Counted from the stretch's first letter, positions 27,086 through 37,875 are shown. The stretch: 64,000 nt of DNA from Pseudomonas urmiensis (GCF_014268815.2 NZ_JABWRE020000001.1:1493001-1557000), one strand, 5' to 3'. The notes: generated by a model from the letters alone, not told the origin. Translations and numbers: made by a program.

Positions 27086-27111
27086 CAATAGTTTTCGGTA
27101 GAGCATGAATC

Positions 27112-28290
27112 ATGCAAAAAATCGCCCCCACTAAGCGTAGGATATCGATGAGCGATCCGAGGTTTCGGGCCTTGATCCTCCAAGTCATAACCATTGTCTC
27201 GGTATTGGCAGTTGGTCTATATTTTTTCAATAACACACAAGAAAATCTCGCGAATCGAGGAATTACATCGGGCTTTGATTTTCTTGAACGCAGCGCCGGC
27301 TTCGGTATTGCTCAGCACCTCATTCCTTATGTTGAGTCAGATACCTATGCCAGGGTGTTTGTTATTGCACTACTCAACACATTGTTAGTAACGTTCATTG
27401 GGATAGTACTAGCTACGATTCTGGGTTTCATTATAGGTGTGGCACGCCTTTCATCCAACTGGATGGTGAGTAAGCTGGCAGCCGTTTACGTCGAAACTTT
27501 CCGTAATATTCCGCCGCTTTTGCAGATCCTTTTTTGGTATTTCGCTGTATTCTTATCGCTCCCAGGGCCGCGTAGTAGTATAAATATTCACAATCTTTTC
27601 TTTATAAGTAATCGAGGGTTGAGCATGCCGGGGGCTTCGGTCTCTGATGGGTTGACAGCATTCGTGATTTCAATCGGGATCGCCATAGTCTGTGTGCTTC
27701 TTATGGTTCGTTATGGCAATAAGCGTTTTTATGAAACTGGGCAGCCATTTCACAAGCTTTGGGCTGGAATTGGGCTCATGATCGTTATACCAGGGTGTAG
27801 TGCTTTTCTCTTCGGGAGTCCATTGCATTGGGATGTTCCTGAGCTTAAAGGCTTCAATTTTGTTGGTGGTTGGGTATTAATTCCAGAGCTTTTGGCTCTC
27901 ACATTAGCTCTCACAATCTACACAGCTGCATTCATTGCCGAAATTGTGCGTTCGGGAATACGTTCAGTTAGTCACGGTCAAACCGAGGCTGCGAGATCAC
28001 TGGGCTTGAAAGAAGGGCAAGTGCTACGGAAGGTTATAGTTCCTCAAGCCTTGAGGGTGATAATACCTCCGCTGACCAGTCAATACCTCAATCTCGCCAA
28101 AGGTTCCTCATTGGCTGCTGGTATTGGTTATCCAGAATTGGTATCTCTATTTGCTGGTACTGTGTTGAACCAAACCGGCCAAGCAATTGAACTGATTGCT
28201 ATAACGATGAGTGTGTATTTAGTAATCAGTATTTCGATTTCACTACTGATGAACATCTATAATAAGCGCATCGCGCTCGTTGAGCGGTGA
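27112..28290 (+). CDS. aapQ: Amino-acid ABC transporter permease, AapQ-like
   Basis: A 392-residue inner-membrane permease. The N-terminal helix, a large periplasmic insert, and the cytoplasmic EAA loop (TEAARSLGLKEGQVLRKVIV then PQALRVIIPPLTSQY) that contacts the ATPase are visible. AFLNTLLVTFIG-like (ALLNTLLVTFIGIVLATILG) begins the conserved core near 85. Start 27112 keeps the DPRFRAL motif about 12 residues in, as in relatives; ATG 27148 is the alternative. It forms a heterodimer with the following AapM-like protein. Confidence 0.85.
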   Translation: MQKIAPTKRRISMSDPRFRALILQVITIVSVLAVGLYFFNNTQENLANRGITSGFDFLERSAGFGIAQHLIPYVESDTYARVFVIALLNTLLVTFIGIVLATILGFIIGVARLSSNWMVSKLAAVYVETFRNIPPLLQILFWYFAVFLSLPGPRSSINIHNLFFISNRGLSMPGASVSDGLTAFVISIGIAIVCVLLMVRYGNKRFYETGQPFHKLWAGIGLMIVIPGCSAFLFGSPLHWDVPELKGFNFVGGWVLIPELLALTLALTIYTAAFIAEIVRSGIRSVSHGQTEAARSLGLKEGQVLRKVIVPQALRVIIPPLTSQYLNLAKGSSLAAGIGYPELVSLFAGTVLNQTGQAIELIAITMSVYLVISISISLLMNIYNKRIALVER

Positions 28291-28300
28291 GGTGTCGAGG

Positions 28301-29398
28301 ATGACTGCTTTTGATTTTAAGCCTGATATGGCACCGCCGGTTAACACCAAGGGTGCGATAGGATGGATGCGAGCTAACTTGTTCTCTAGTTGGTATAATA
28401 CGCTGCTGAGTCTCTTTGCAGTCTACGTGGTCTGGCTTGTTGTACCGCCGTTACTAGACTGGGCAGTCGTTAATGCTAATTGGAGAGGTACGACTCGCGC
28501 AGACTGTACCAATACTGGAGCATGTTGGGTCTTTGTCCAGCAGCGTTTTGACCAGTTCATGTATGGCTATTATCCCGACACTCAACGCTGGAGAGTAAAT
28601 TTAACGGTGATCGCAGCTTTGATAGGCGCTTTGCCATTCTTTGTTCGTGGTTTTCCTCGTAAAGCCGTTTATGGAGTTATTTTCCTCGGCCTGTTTCCGG
28701 TGCTAGCGTTTACCCTATTACATGGTGGATATGTTGGTCTCGATCAGGTTCCTACGAGTAAGTGGGGCGGTTTGATGCTGACGTTGGTAATCGCTACTGT
28801 GGGCATCGCAGGGGCACTGCCACTCGGCATTATTCTTGCCTTGGGTCGACGCTCAAACATGCCAGCTATAAAAGTTTTTTGTGTTACCTTTATCGAGTTT
28901 TGGCGTGGTGTTCCGCTAATTACCGTGCTTTTCATGAGTTCCGTTCTACTACCTCTATTTCTGCCCGAAGACATGAGCTTCGACAAGTTGCTACGCGCCA
29001 TGATAGGCGTTGTTCTCTTTCAGTCGGCGTACATTGCAGAGGTGGTGCGCGGTGGGCTCCAGGCAGTTCCTAAAGGGCAATATGAAGCCGCAGCAGCAAT
29101 GGGTTTAGGGTATTGGAGATCTATGGGGCTTGTAATCCTACCTCAAGCGCTCAAGTTGGTGATACCTGGTATTGTTAATACCTTCATTGCACTATTTAAA
29201 GATACTAGTTTGGTTGTGATAATCGGCCTTTTTGATCTTCTCAATAGCGTTAAACAAGCTGCTGCTGATCCTGCTTGGTTAGGAATGGCTACCGAAGGCT
29301 ACGTATTTGCTGCGTTAGTTTTTTGGGTTTTCTGTTTTGGGATGTCCCATTATTCCAAAAGTCTGGAGCGTAAGCTCGACACTGGTCATAAGGTTTAG
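28301..29398 (+). CDS. aapM: Amino-acid ABC transporter permease, AapM-like
   Basis: A 365-residue permease with about 8 membrane segments, a Cys-containing periplasmic loop ([20 protein letters not shown]) and a C-terminal EAA loop ([35 protein letters not shown]). ATG 28301 follows GGTGAGG at a good distance and slightly trails the aapQ stop at 28290. The long N-terminal half before the core domain is the hallmark of AapM/BztC permeases. Translationally coupled with its neighbours. Confidence 0.85.
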   Translation: MTAFDFKPDMAPPVNTKGAIGWMRANLFSSWYNTLLSLFAVYVVWLVVPPLLDWAVVNANWRGTTRADCTNTGACWVFVQQRFDQFMYGYYPDTQRWRVNLTVIAALIGALPFFVRGFPRKAVYGVIFLGLFPVLAFTLLHGGYVGLDQVPTSKWGGLMLTLVIATVGIAGALPLGIILALGRRSNMPAIKVFCVTFIEFWRGVPLITVLFMSSVLLPLFLPEDMSFDKLLRAMIGVVLFQSAYIAEVVRGGLQAVPKGQYEAAAAMGLGYWRSMGLVILPQALKLVIPGIVNTFIALFKDTSLVVIIGLFDLLNSVKQAAADPAWLGMATEGYVFAALVFWVFCFGMSHYSKSLERKLDTGHKV

Positions 29399-29408
29399 GA
29401 GTGATTTT

Positions 29409-30173
29409 ATGAGTCAGATTTTAAAATCATCAGTAGTGTCCGAGCCAATTATTCGGATCCGAAACATGAATAAGTGGTACGGAAGCTTCCACGTTCTAAA
29501 AAATATTAATCTTGATGTCCAGCAAGGAGAAAGAATAGTGCTGTGCGGGCCATCCGGCTCTGGAAAGTCGACAACAATTCGTTGTCTGAATCGTTTGGAA
29601 GAACACCAACAAGGTCAAATCGTGGTAGATGGTGTAGAGCTGACTCAAGATCTAAAGCAGATTGAGGCTATTAGGCGTGAAGTTGGCATGGTGTTTCAGC
29701 ATTTCAACCTGTTCCCGCATCTAACTATCCTTGAAAATTGCACCTTGGCTCCTATGTGGGTGCGCAAAATTCCACGCCGTCGGGCGGAAGAAGTCGCAAT
29801 GCACTACCTCGAGCGTGTCCGAATCCCAGACCAGGCCCATAAATATCCTGGCCAGCTATCTGGTGGGCAGCAGCAACGTGTAGCCATCGCCCGGGCGCTT
29901 TGCATGAAGCCAAAAATCATGCTGTTTGATGAGCCAACATCGGCCCTCGATCCTGAGATGGTTAAAGAGGTGTTGGATACTATGGTTAGCCTGGCTGAAG
30001 ACGGGATGACCATGCTTTGTGTAACACACGAAATGGGTTTTGCGAGGACGGTCGCTAATAGAGTGATCTTTATGGACAAGGGAGAGATCGTTGAGCAAGC
30101 CAGTCCGGAAGAGTTTTTTGACCGCCCTCAGAATGTACGTACTCGAACATTCCTGAGTCAGATAATTCATTGA
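29409..30173 (+). CDS. aapP: Amino-acid ABC transporter ATPase, AapP-like
   Basis: A 254-residue ABC ATPase: Walker [21 protein letters not shown] (about 48), Q-loop [12 protein letters not shown], signature [15 protein letters not shown] (about 150), Walker [17 protein letters not shown] (about 172) and switch His in [11 protein letters not shown]. All catalytic residues are intact. ATG 29409 follows AGGAGTGA. It energises the AapQM permease pair. A decayed homologous copy with a broken Walker A lies at 39920-40280. Confidence 0.92.
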   Translation: MSQILKSSVVSEPIIRIRNMNKWYGSFHVLKNINLDVQQGERIVLCGPSGSGKSTTIRCLNRLEEHQQGQIVVDGVELTQDLKQIEAIRREVGMVFQHFNLFPHLTILENCTLAPMWVRKIPRRRAEEVAMHYLERVRIPDQAHKYPGQLSGGQQQRVAIARALCMKPKIMLFDEPTSALDPEMVKEVLDTMVSLAEDGMTMLCVTHEMGFARTVANRVIFMDKGEIVEQASPEEFFDRPQNVRTRTFLSQIIH

Positions 30174-30535
30174 GTTTTTATTAGTCTGTTGGCTTTATAT
30201 TGGACACATGACAAAGCTTGCGTTTAGGTCGTGCAGGTCTTTGGGTTTGGTCACCTTCGGTCATTGTGTCCAGTATTTTGGCTTCCTAATTGTTCGGGAA
30301 GCCTTTTTTAATTAATTGGATGTTGTCGGGTAGGGCTGTCGAGCGGCAATTTATTAGGTTATTAAGGCAACTATGGTAAAAGAATGTATGAGGTTTGCGC
30401 GAGCGCTTGAGCTGGAGGATGAATATTTTGTAGTCGCTTAAGTCAAGCTATTAGTTATTATTGGCGGTACTAGTGCTGTAAGTGCTCATGTGGAAAACTT
30501 ACAGTCTATACATCCTGGTTTTCATGAGGTGCTGT
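30174..30535. other. Gap between aapP and dadA
   Basis: About 360 bases holding the operon terminator and the AT-rich promoter region of dadA. An imperfect inverted repeat around TTGGACACATGAC (30199) and TCATTGTGTCCAG (30261) is visible. No gene seen. Confidence 0.4.
30280..30309 (+). terminator. Rho-independent terminator of the aap-type operon
   Basis: GGCTTCC pairs with GGAAGCC around a 10-base loop and is followed by TTTTTTA. Located 107 bases after aapP. Confidence 0.75.
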
Positions 30536-31789
30536 ATGCGTATTATTGTGCTGGGTGCAGGTGTTATTGGGGTTACGACCGCATATTATCTTGCCAGAGC
30601 GGGATTTGAAGTGCTTGTTATTGATCGTCAATCTGGGCCAGCGATGGAAACGAGTTTCGGTAATGCTGGACAAATTTCACCGGGTTATGCAGCTCCATGG
30701 GCCGCACCGGGTGTGCCTATCAAAGCGATTAAGTGGATGCTCCAAGATCTCGCTCCTCTTGCGATCAAGGCAACAAGTAGTATTCAACAGTATCTTTGGA
30801 TGGCTCAGATGCTACGTAATTGCACAGCAGGACGTTATGCAGTGAATAAAGAGCGTATGGTTCGACTCTCGGAGTACAGTCGAGATTGTCTTGATGAGTT
30901 GCGTCGAGAAACCGGCATTACATACGATGATAGGCAACTTGGAACGACTCAGCTCTTTAGAACACAGGCCCAGCTCGACAGTGCAGCCAAAGACACAGCA
31001 ATTCTCGAACAGTCTGGGGTACCTTTCGAGGTTCTTGATCGGGAGGGGATCGCAAGGGTTGAGCCTGCCTTAATCTCGGAGTGCCATAAACTTTCGGGGG
31101 CCTTGCGCTTACCGAATGATCAGACCGGCGACTGCCATCGGTTTACGTTGAAGATAGCGCAAATGGCCGAGGGGCTTGGAGTGAAATTTAGCTTTGGTAG
31201 TACCATCGAAGCAATAAATTCAAACGGGGATTGTATTACTGGGGTGGTAGTTGATGGTAGCGTTGAGAGGGCTGATTCATATGTGTTAGCAGTTGGGAGC
31301 TACAGTCATAATTTACTTAGGCCTCTAGGGATTAAAGTTCCAGTATATCCACTTAAAGGCTATTCGTTGACTATACCTATCACCGACTATTCAATGGCGC
31401 CGACCTCAACGATCGTAGATGAAACGAATAAAACCGCAATAACACGATTCGATGATCGTATCCGTGTTGGTGGTATGGCTGAAATCAATGGCTACAATCT
31501 TGACTTGGATTCTAAACGTCGCAAGGCAATGGAGAGTGTTGTAAACGATTTGTACCCTCGTGGAGGGGATGTTAAGCAGGCCTCCTTCTGGACAGGTCTG
31601 CGTCCTGCAACGCCAGATGGAACTCCCATCGTAGGGGCGACGAAGTTTAGAAATCTCTATCTAAATACTGGTCACGGTACTCTTGGCTGGACTATGGCGT
31701 GCGGCTCGGCTAGATTGCTAGCAGATATACTTGCTAATAAGAAAACGCAAATTAGCTCTCAAGGACTTGATATTTCTCGTTATAGTTAA
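30536..31789 (+). CDS. dadA: D-amino acid dehydrogenase small subunit
   Basis: A 417-residue FAD enzyme that oxidises D-amino acids to 2-oxo acids and ammonia, passing electrons to the respiratory chain. FAD motif [20 protein letters not shown] at residues 2-21, then [29 protein letters not shown], and the C-terminal [14 protein letters not shown] and [16 protein letters not shown] typical of DadA. ATG 30536 follows GAGGTG. No dadX racemase follows. Beside a broad amino-acid transporter and D-serine ammonia-lyase it extends the island's reach to other D-amino acids. Confidence 0.88.
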   Translation: MRIIVLGAGVIGVTTAYYLARAGFEVLVIDRQSGPAMETSFGNAGQISPGYAAPWAAPGVPIKAIKWMLQDLAPLAIKATSSIQQYLWMAQMLRNCTAGRYAVNKERMVRLSEYSRDCLDELRRETGITYDDRQLGTTQLFRTQAQLDSAAKDTAILEQSGVPFEVLDREGIARVEPALISECHKLSGALRLPNDQTGDCHRFTLKIAQMAEGLGVKFSFGSTIEAINSNGDCITGVVVDGSVERADSYVLAVGSYSHNLLRPLGIKVPVYPLKGYSLTIPITDYSMAPTSTIVDETNKTAITRFDDRIRVGGMAEINGYNLDLDSKRRKAMESVVNDLYPRGGDVKQASFWTGLRPATPDGTPIVGATKFRNLYLNTGHGTLGWTMACGSARLLADILANKKTQISSQGLDISRYS

Positions 31790-32243
31790 ATCGGAGTGCC
31801 GAGGTAATAGGTTTTTAGCGGTTGCTAACCAAATAAAATGTTGGCGATATCGTTATGTATAGTGGCGTGACTTACTTGCTAGTAAAAAATTGTTGCCGTT
31901 TTCTTTTGTTTTTTTGTATGGGGTCATTTGGTTGTAATGGATTTAATATGTGTTAATGGTGTATGTGAAGGGTTTTGATGTTGGCATACGTCGAGTGGAA
32001 TGTTGCCGGGTGAAATCGATTGGTGTCGTGCCCGTGCTGCTCGTATTTTAATTGTGGGTCGCAATGTTTGATTCTTATGTGATTGTTGAAATGTCAGGCT
32101 TGGCTGTTAAGCTCTAGTTAATGTAGAGCCTGGTTTAGGCCGGGTTTTACATTAGCTAGCTTTTTGTACGCAGTGCACGCTTATTAGACTTGGTTTACTT
32201 TGAGTGATCCGCGCAAGGAGCAGCCGTTGTATTAGATAACTTC
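31790..32243. other. Gene-free stretch after dadA
   Basis: About 450 AT-rich bases with many T-runs. No open frame, RNA gene or repeat recognised. Confidence 0.4.
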
Positions 32244-32399
32244 GACGCGTCAGTTTGCGCGAATGTCACTTAATGTACGGTCCTACAATACAAGGTCAGT
32301 ATTAATATTCTCCATCTCTTGACGGTGCATCAGATCGCAATAAGGATTCTGGAGACCATCAACAATTATCTGCCAGCCAAAGGCCTGTCGCTGCTCTAG
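32244..32399 (+). mobile_element. Remnant of a second IS5-type transposase
   Basis: TRQFARMSLN at 32244 and, after a deletion, AIRILETINNYLPAKGLSLL up to a stop at 32397 align with the middle of an IS5-group transposase (MRQFARLSL ... INGYLADKGLSL). It points rightward, opposite to copy B directly beyond it, so the two overlap as nested insertions. Confidence 0.6.
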
Positions 32400-32466
32400 C
32401 AGTCTTCATGACACGATCAACCCCGCCCAGCTCGACCAAATCCAAAGAAGTCATACGCGATTCTTC

Positions 32467-33371
32467 GGGAAACTCTGAACAAGTTGCCCCTAGCACTCAA
32501 TGAGCAACGTCTCGACGCCGCAAGACCGATTTTTCGATCGTCAGTCGGCATCAAACCCTGGCTTTTCTCTGGTTCTAGCGCGCCATGGACGCACCTCTCC
32601 CTCGGGCTCAATTACTGCCGGTGCGCGATCCTCAAATTCGACAGCGCAATAGAGTGGCTTCAGTTGCGCCGTGTTCTTGGCTAAGCCACGAAAGCGAGTA
32701 TTTACATAGCCGAGCGGATGATTCATTACCCGAAACGGGTGCTCCACTATTCCACGCAGCTTCACCTTGGCCCTTTCGATCTTAAGCTGGCTTTGTAGAG
32801 CACCCTGCGTTTTCCCAAGTGCTGGTAAGTACTGCGTCGTGCTGCGATCCAGCTCAAGGATGAACATGGGATCCGCAATGGTGCCTTGGCGCAACTACAG
32901 GCCGTTTTCTTGCAGATAGTTGTTAATGAGTTCCTGAATCCCTGCCCAAGCCGATACTTGTCCACGAGGTGCAGGAAATAGTCGTACCTCCGGGGAACGG
33001 CGCTCTGAGCGTCGTCGAGCAAACTGGCGCATCGAGGTGGTCTCGTGCAACGCCTGCTCGATCGCCGGATCGCTCAGCAAAAGCCAGTTCTGCAGCAAGT
33101 GAGTACGCAGCATCGTATCCGATGGATAAGGTTTACAACCGCCGCCGACCTGTGGATAGTGAAGCTGTATTACTGCGACTGATTCGCTCCACGGCACGCT
33201 CTGCTCCATCTCTGCCAGGATACGTTCGCGGCGGGCCTGTTTGCGCTTACCGGCGTATTAGAAATCGGAGAAGCTCATCTGATTCATGGACAAGGCTTGC
33301 ATGGGGTGGCTGAGTGAGGGGCCATTTCAGCACAGGTCGGGCGGCCTGCGCTGACTTGATTGGAGAACCCC
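32467..33371 (-). mobile_element. Decayed IS5-family element, copy B (inverted relative to copy A)
   Basis: Ends read GGGAAACTCTGAACAAG (inner end, plus strand) and GGGGTTCTCCAATCAAG (other end, minus strand), an imperfect inverted-repeat pair. The transposase shows MEQSVPWSESVAVIQLHYPQ, YPSDTMLRTHLLQNW, MRQFARRR, LRQGTIADPMFIL and FRGLAKNTAQLK, with the same premature stop after MSFSDF, the same frameshift and the same central deletion as copy A, plus an extra 1-base deletion. No target-site duplication is evident. It closes the island that starts with copy A. Confidence 0.85.
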
Positions 33372-33431
33372 TAGATCGGGCTAACAATAAATATTACATC
33401 TCTCACAAGAAAACCACGCACAATATTGTAG

Positions 33432-34346
33432 TCACTCATCACTAGAGACACGGATCTTTACTACTTCCTGCTCCAAACATTCCTTAAACACTTTCAATAT
33501 CGGGCTTTTCTTTTCTCCTTTGCGAAATGCCATAGATATATTGCGCCTGATCTCCGGCTCCAGCCGACAGATATATGTACCCTGCATATCAGCTCGAGCC
33601 CTTAGGCCAGGCAAAATAGCTATCGCACATCCTTCTTTCACAAGCTCGCGAGTGATTTCGAAACCTTTGCACCGAGCGATGATTTTTGGATTGTAACCGG
33701 CCCGCTGGCAAGCTTCCGTTATCATGCGCGGATAAGTTGTTGACGCAGTATCAATCACCCAGTTTTCATGTTCCAAGTCTTTCCAAGAAACTGAACTTCG
33801 TCCTGCCAAACGATGCGCTGAGGAAACTAAAATGTTGTAAATATCTTCGATGAACGGCGTTATCTCGATGCTAGGATCAAGCAAGCCTACTGGAACGTTC
33901 AAGTCATCAATTAACGCTATATCTGTTTGCCAGCTGCGAAGAGCATTCATGCTGTCCTCTGGCTCCATTTCCTCAAAAAAAATTTGTAGCCGCGGGTGAG
34001 TAACTCGAAGAGTTTGAATCGCCCTAGGTATCAAGGCAGCAGCTACAGTTGGGAAGGCAGCAACTCTAAGCTCTCCAGCTACTACTTTCTTTAACTCCGC
34101 CATATCAGCTCGAGCAGAATCGAGCTCCTCAAAAATCCGGTTGATACGCTCAACTAATGTACGACCAGCGATAGTTAACTCTACACCTCGCCCTCGCCGC
34201 TCAACCAAGTCGATACCAAATTCTTGCTCAAGTAATGAAATTTGTTGAGACACAGCTGATGGAGAGATGTGCATGGCTTCGGCGACCGCAGCCATAGTTT
34301 TACGCACTGATAGCTCTCGGAGCGCACCTAGCTTGCTGATATCCAT
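33432..34346 (-). CDS. LysR-type transcriptional regulator
   Basis: A 304-residue LTTR: HTH at about 1-60 (LGALRELSVRKTMAAVAEAM, HISPSAVSQQISLLEQEFG), linker helix, and a complete effector domain (GELRVAAFPTVAAALIPRAI, GCAIAILPGLRA). It points away from the genes to its right and towards copy B. It is just outside the IS-bounded segment. The target is unknown; the C1/D-amino-acid genes are candidates by proximity only. Confidence 0.8.
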   Translation of the reverse strand: MDISKLGALRELSVRKTMAAVAEAMHISPSAVSQQISLLEQEFGIDLVERRGRGVELTIAGRTLVERINRIFEELDSARADMAELKKVVAGELRVAAFPTVAAALIPRAIQTLRVTHPRLQIFFEEMEPEDSMNALRSWQTDIALIDDLNVPVGLLDPSIEITPFIEDIYNILVSSAHRLAGRSSVSWKDLEHENWVIDTASTTYPRMITEACQRAGYNPKIIARCKGFEITRELVKEGCAIAILPGLRARADMQGTYICRLEPEIRRNISMAFRKGEKKSPILKVFKECLEQEVVKIRVSSDE

Positions 34347-35552
34347 GATATTAAATCCTTAAAATTCTTATCAGGACTTTAAAGTTAAACATGCTGAAAA
34401 TCTATTTAATAATAATCGCTTTTTGCGGATTAGTAAAGCGAAATGCTTTTAAATGTATTTTTGGCGCTATAGACTATTTTTATGGTGCTAGAGAGTAGTC
34501 GTGCATGTTCTCGCCAAACAAGGTTTGCAATGGTTTAATGTCGCATTTTTAATTTCTCGGTCTTAAGCTCTATCAATCCGAAGTATTGCTTGGGTTTTTA
34601 CCTTCTAAAAGTATGTATCTAAAGCGTGGTCATCAGTGCTGCCATTAATCTATAGATTCACGAAAAGCGTCATCAGGTGCACCATGTTTTTAGATGAAGA
34701 GCTAAAGCGAGTATCAACATGGCCGTAATCGCTTTGCTTCAATCGAGACGGTTTCTTTAACTTCAAACATGTTTTTGCATTGATACTTGCGTGTTATATG
34801 GCGAGATGCGTAGGTTTAAGCTTCTGTGATAGATTTATCGAGTAGCAATCTGCAAGATCGTAGTCGCTATTTATGCTGTCGTCTATTCTTGGGCCAGTTT
34901 AAGAAGGTAGCCTTTATCAGGACTTAAATCATTTTCTGCCCCTAAATTAGATGTAAAACTCCGTCGAGTCGGCTACCTTCGCAGCGATGCCATGAACCTG
35001 AGGTGCCAGTTTTTTATCAGCGATATGCTCTTTCATCGCCAAGAATTAAAGTTTTCTAGTGCTTATTTAATGCTTCTAAGGTGGAGTGGAAAAGTCAGTT
35101 ATATTTTCCGCACAATAATCCTGGGTACTCTTGCAGTCATGCCATTAAATGGGCGACCTCCTGCGATTGTTGCGTAGCATTCCCCACGTTCGGTCAAGTT
35201 TACCTAAGTTAATGGTTTCTGGGTGCCCTGGCTTGCGTCATCATGCCCCCCAATATCGTGTTGATAATCCTGTCGTAGCACATAAGGACTTTATTAAATA
35301 ACTCAGCACTCAGCGTGTTAGCATATTTAGCACTGCTGATAGGTTCGGTCATTTTCATAGGTTCGGGTGTTAGTGAGGTTCGTTATCGAGATCTCGTTCG
35401 CTCACTGACCTTGGACTGCCGCATGAGGTGTTTGCCTTTGTTGGTTAGTCGTAATGTCCATACGCACTTTGTATCGTGTGGAAGTCATAACTAGTGAGGG
35501 ATTTAACCTGCCGAAATGTACTTGGCTTAGGGGCTATCGTCGGCGGGATGAG
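34347..35552. other. 1.2-kb gene-poor region
   Basis: Only short frames (for example 34992-35177) without recognisable domains. The AT-rich first 100 bases are the LysR promoter. It reads as decayed sequence; I see no RNA gene, repeat array or transposon end. Confidence 0.4.
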
Positions 35553-36917
35553 CTAAGTAGGTAGCTGCAGAAAGTAACTCTCTAGGCAATTCAGCAGGTT
35601 TTGGATCTTCGTAACGGACTCTTGGTACTCGCTGCTCGCGGTTGACTCTACTACTATACCGCCGCCACCCCAGCAACAGATCGTTCCGCCGCTTGCAAGT
35701 AGCGTGCGGATGCTAACAGAGCTATCCATATGACCGTCTACATCGAGGTAAAACATGGTGCCGCAGTAAATACTTCGCTCAGTCGTCTCCAGCTCATCGA
35801 TTATTTGCATGGCGCGTTTCTTCGGTGCCCCTGTGATTGATCCGCCAGGGAAGGCACCGAACAGCAGGTCAAGCGGATGTTTACCGTCTGCCAGTTCGCC
35901 TCGGATGGTGCTGACTAGGTGATGAACATTTGAATATGACTCAATCCTGAAAAGCTCTGGGACGCTTACTGAGCCGAATCTGCAGTTTTTCCCGATGTCG
36001 TTGCGAAGCAGGTCAACGATCATCAGGTTTTCTGACTTATCCTTCTCGCTCGCTGCCAGTTTGTCTGCGAAGTGCTGATCTTCAGCCCGTGTCTGACCTC
36101 TGGGCATGGTGCCTTTTATAGGCCGAGTCTCAACCATCCCTTTGCTGCACTGGATGAAGCGCTCAGGGGAGAAGCTCATGATGGCGTTATGCTGCGCTAG
36201 GTTGATATAGCCACCGAAAGGGGCTGCGCAATGCTTGCGCAGGGTCAGATAGGCGCTCCATGGGCTGCCTGAATAGCCGGTAGAAAATCGCTGTGTGAAA
36301 TTCACCTGATAGCAGTCACCCGCTGCGATGTAATCCTGGATGCAGGAAATAGCACTTTTGTAGTTGTCATAAGTAATGGCAGGTGCGAACTGGGCGTAGA
36401 GTTTAAAGAACTCGTCACTTTCTTTCAGAGTGCGCGATTGAAACAGCGAAATTATGCGCTGACGCTCCTGGTGATTTACCGCTGGATTGAAGATCAGTCT
36501 AGATTTGCGTTCTTCATGATCTGAAACCAGTGCCCAAGTATACAGGCCAATGCGGGCAGTGGGAATCTGTTCATTATTATTAGGCGGTAACCCCATCATT
36601 GCACGGCCCAATTCATAACTCAGGTACCCCATGAGCCCGCCTGTGAAAGGGAGGGTTTCATCCGGTCGCCCTTTTTCCAGACCTTTGAGTGCTGAGCGCA
36701 AACGCTCTGCAAATGCTCCGTTGGGCTCATTTGGGCACGGCTGGTAGCTTCTTACCGGCCATGCACTCATTAGGTCGTAGCGGCCCCGTTGAGAGGTGGG
36801 GCGACCCGAGTCGAACAGAACGGCGCCAGGAGCATTCCGAATCGCTGAAAAGAAGATTGTTGGATCTGCGAAGTAGGGGAGAGAATGTACGTGAAAAGGC
36901 TGCATACAGGGCTCCAA
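35553..36917 (-). CDS. pabB: Aminodeoxychorismate synthase component I
   Basis: A 454-residue chorismate-binding enzyme that makes 4-amino-4-deoxychorismate with PabA, the first step towards the p-aminobenzoate part of folate. N-terminal Trp-pocket region, then ETRPIKGTMPRGQT (about 270), SEKDKSENLMIVDLLRND (about 295), the signature GAFPGGSITGAPKKRAMQII (about 355) and IYCGTMFYLD. The C-terminus is complete. It begins 6 bases after folK and probably forms an operon with it. Housekeeping pabB is usually elsewhere in Pseudomonas, so this is likely an extra copy that raises folate supply for the neighbouring C1 enzymes. Confidence 0.85.
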   Translation of the reverse strand: MEPCMQPFHVHSLPYFADPTIFFSAIRNAPGAVLFDSGRPTSQRGRYDLMSAWPVRSYQPCPNEPNGAFAERLRSALKGLEKGRPDETLPFTGGLMGYLSYELGRAMMGLPPNNNEQIPTARIGLYTWALVSDHEERKSRLIFNPAVNHQERQRIISLFQSRTLKESDEFFKLYAQFAPAITYDNYKSAISCIQDYIAAGDCYQVNFTQRFSTGYSGSPWSAYLTLRKHCAAPFGGYINLAQHNAIMSFSPERFIQCSKGMVETRPIKGTMPRGQTRAEDQHFADKLAASEKDKSENLMIVDLLRNDIGKNCRFGSVSVPELFRIESYSNVHHLVSTIRGELADGKHPLDLLFGAFPGGSITGAPKKRAMQIIDELETTERSIYCGTMFYLDVDGHMDSSVSIRTLLASGGTICCWGGGGIVVESTASSEYQESVTKIQNLLNCLESYFLQLPT

Positions 36918-36922
36918 CGAGC

Positions 36923-37516
36923 TCAGTGCTCATGGATTGTTGACAGAGTCACCTCGTGAGCCGAGGGCTGGCACGAATCGCCAGTGCGTTGAAATCTGTT
37001 GGTTTGAATTGCAGGGCCAGAAGAACTGGCGCCTAAGGAGGGAAGGACAAGCGACAGCGGCGGGCCAGGCTGCAACTGGCGCCACAACTCGCTGAAGGAA
37101 ATGCCTATGGTAGGGTGCTTCAGGTGTGGGGCGAGTTGCTGTAACGGATAGAGCACGAAGGCCCGGTCGAGAATTTCTGCCCTAGGCAGCTCTATTCCTT
37201 CATGGATGCCCATGAGGTCATCGAAAAGTAAGATATCAATATCAAGCGGAATGAATCGTTGCGTACTGCGGACGCGTCCATGAATTAACTCAATCTCTTT
37301 GATCCAAGCTTGAAATTCCGTCAGGCTGAGGTCTGTGCTACCACCTACGACCAGGTTATAAAACGGGGATTGTCTAGGATCTGTTGAGACGCTTTCATAA
37401 ACCGGTGAGCCGCGAAGACAGGTGATGTGTTCTTCAAGCATCTCTAAGGCCGTCGCTAGGTGGATTTCCTGCTCTACATTACTGCCGAGGCCAAGATAAA
37501 CGTGATGTACTGGCAT
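36923..37516 (-). CDS. folK: HPPK (2-amino-4-hydroxy-6-hydroxymethyldihydropteridine pyrophosphokinase)
   Basis: FolK signature features: VYLGLGSNVEQEIHLATAL, SPFYNLVVGGSTDLS and the diagnostic RFIPLDIDILLFDD, with PRAEILDRAFVLYPLQQLAP. It phosphorylates the pterin precursor of dihydropteroate. ATG 37516 puts the beta-1 strand at the N-terminus as in the family; an upstream ATG at 37594 would add 26 residues of non-homologous sequence. The last about 45 residues after SELWRQLQPG look unconserved. It precedes pabB; the pair supplies two folate-pathway steps. Confidence 0.85.
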   Translation of the reverse strand: MPVHHVYLGLGSNVEQEIHLATALEMLEEHITCLRGSPVYESVSTDPRQSPFYNLVVGGSTDLSLTEFQAWIKEIELIHGRVRSTQRFIPLDIDILLFDDLMGIHEGIELPRAEILDRAFVLYPLQQLAPHLKHPTIGISFSELWRQLQPGPPLSLVLPSLGASSSGPAIQTNRFQRTGDSCQPSAHEVTLSTIHEH

Positions 37517-37875
37517 GGGATTAATCCACACGTTATCACCTGTTTGATGTCTATTCCGTTTGACGTCAAACAGGTCGGGGGAGGGCGCCATCAATGGCGT
37601 TCAGCTTCTGTCAACCTACGATGTAGTTCAGCAGTAGCGTGGCTAGTAGTGCGACGATGGGCGCAACGACTGAACCACCGGTAAAATTTTTTCAGCACCT
37701 AGACGGTGAGGCGTCAACTACTCTTGCACTACCCAAAATGCCGAGTCAGTTCGAGTTCAGCCAATCGAGTCTGCTTCGATCGTGATCACCAAGATCTCTG
37801 GCTTCAGATGAGCAGCAGCGGGCAGCAGGAGGTTGATCTGGCTTGCAGCGCAGACCATGGCTGCTGTGGGCATAA

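Noticed and set aside
26000..31789. Sigma-54 promoters upstream of aapJ and dadA
   Set aside because: GG and GC pairs near 25786 and elsewhere do not have the required 10-base spacing.
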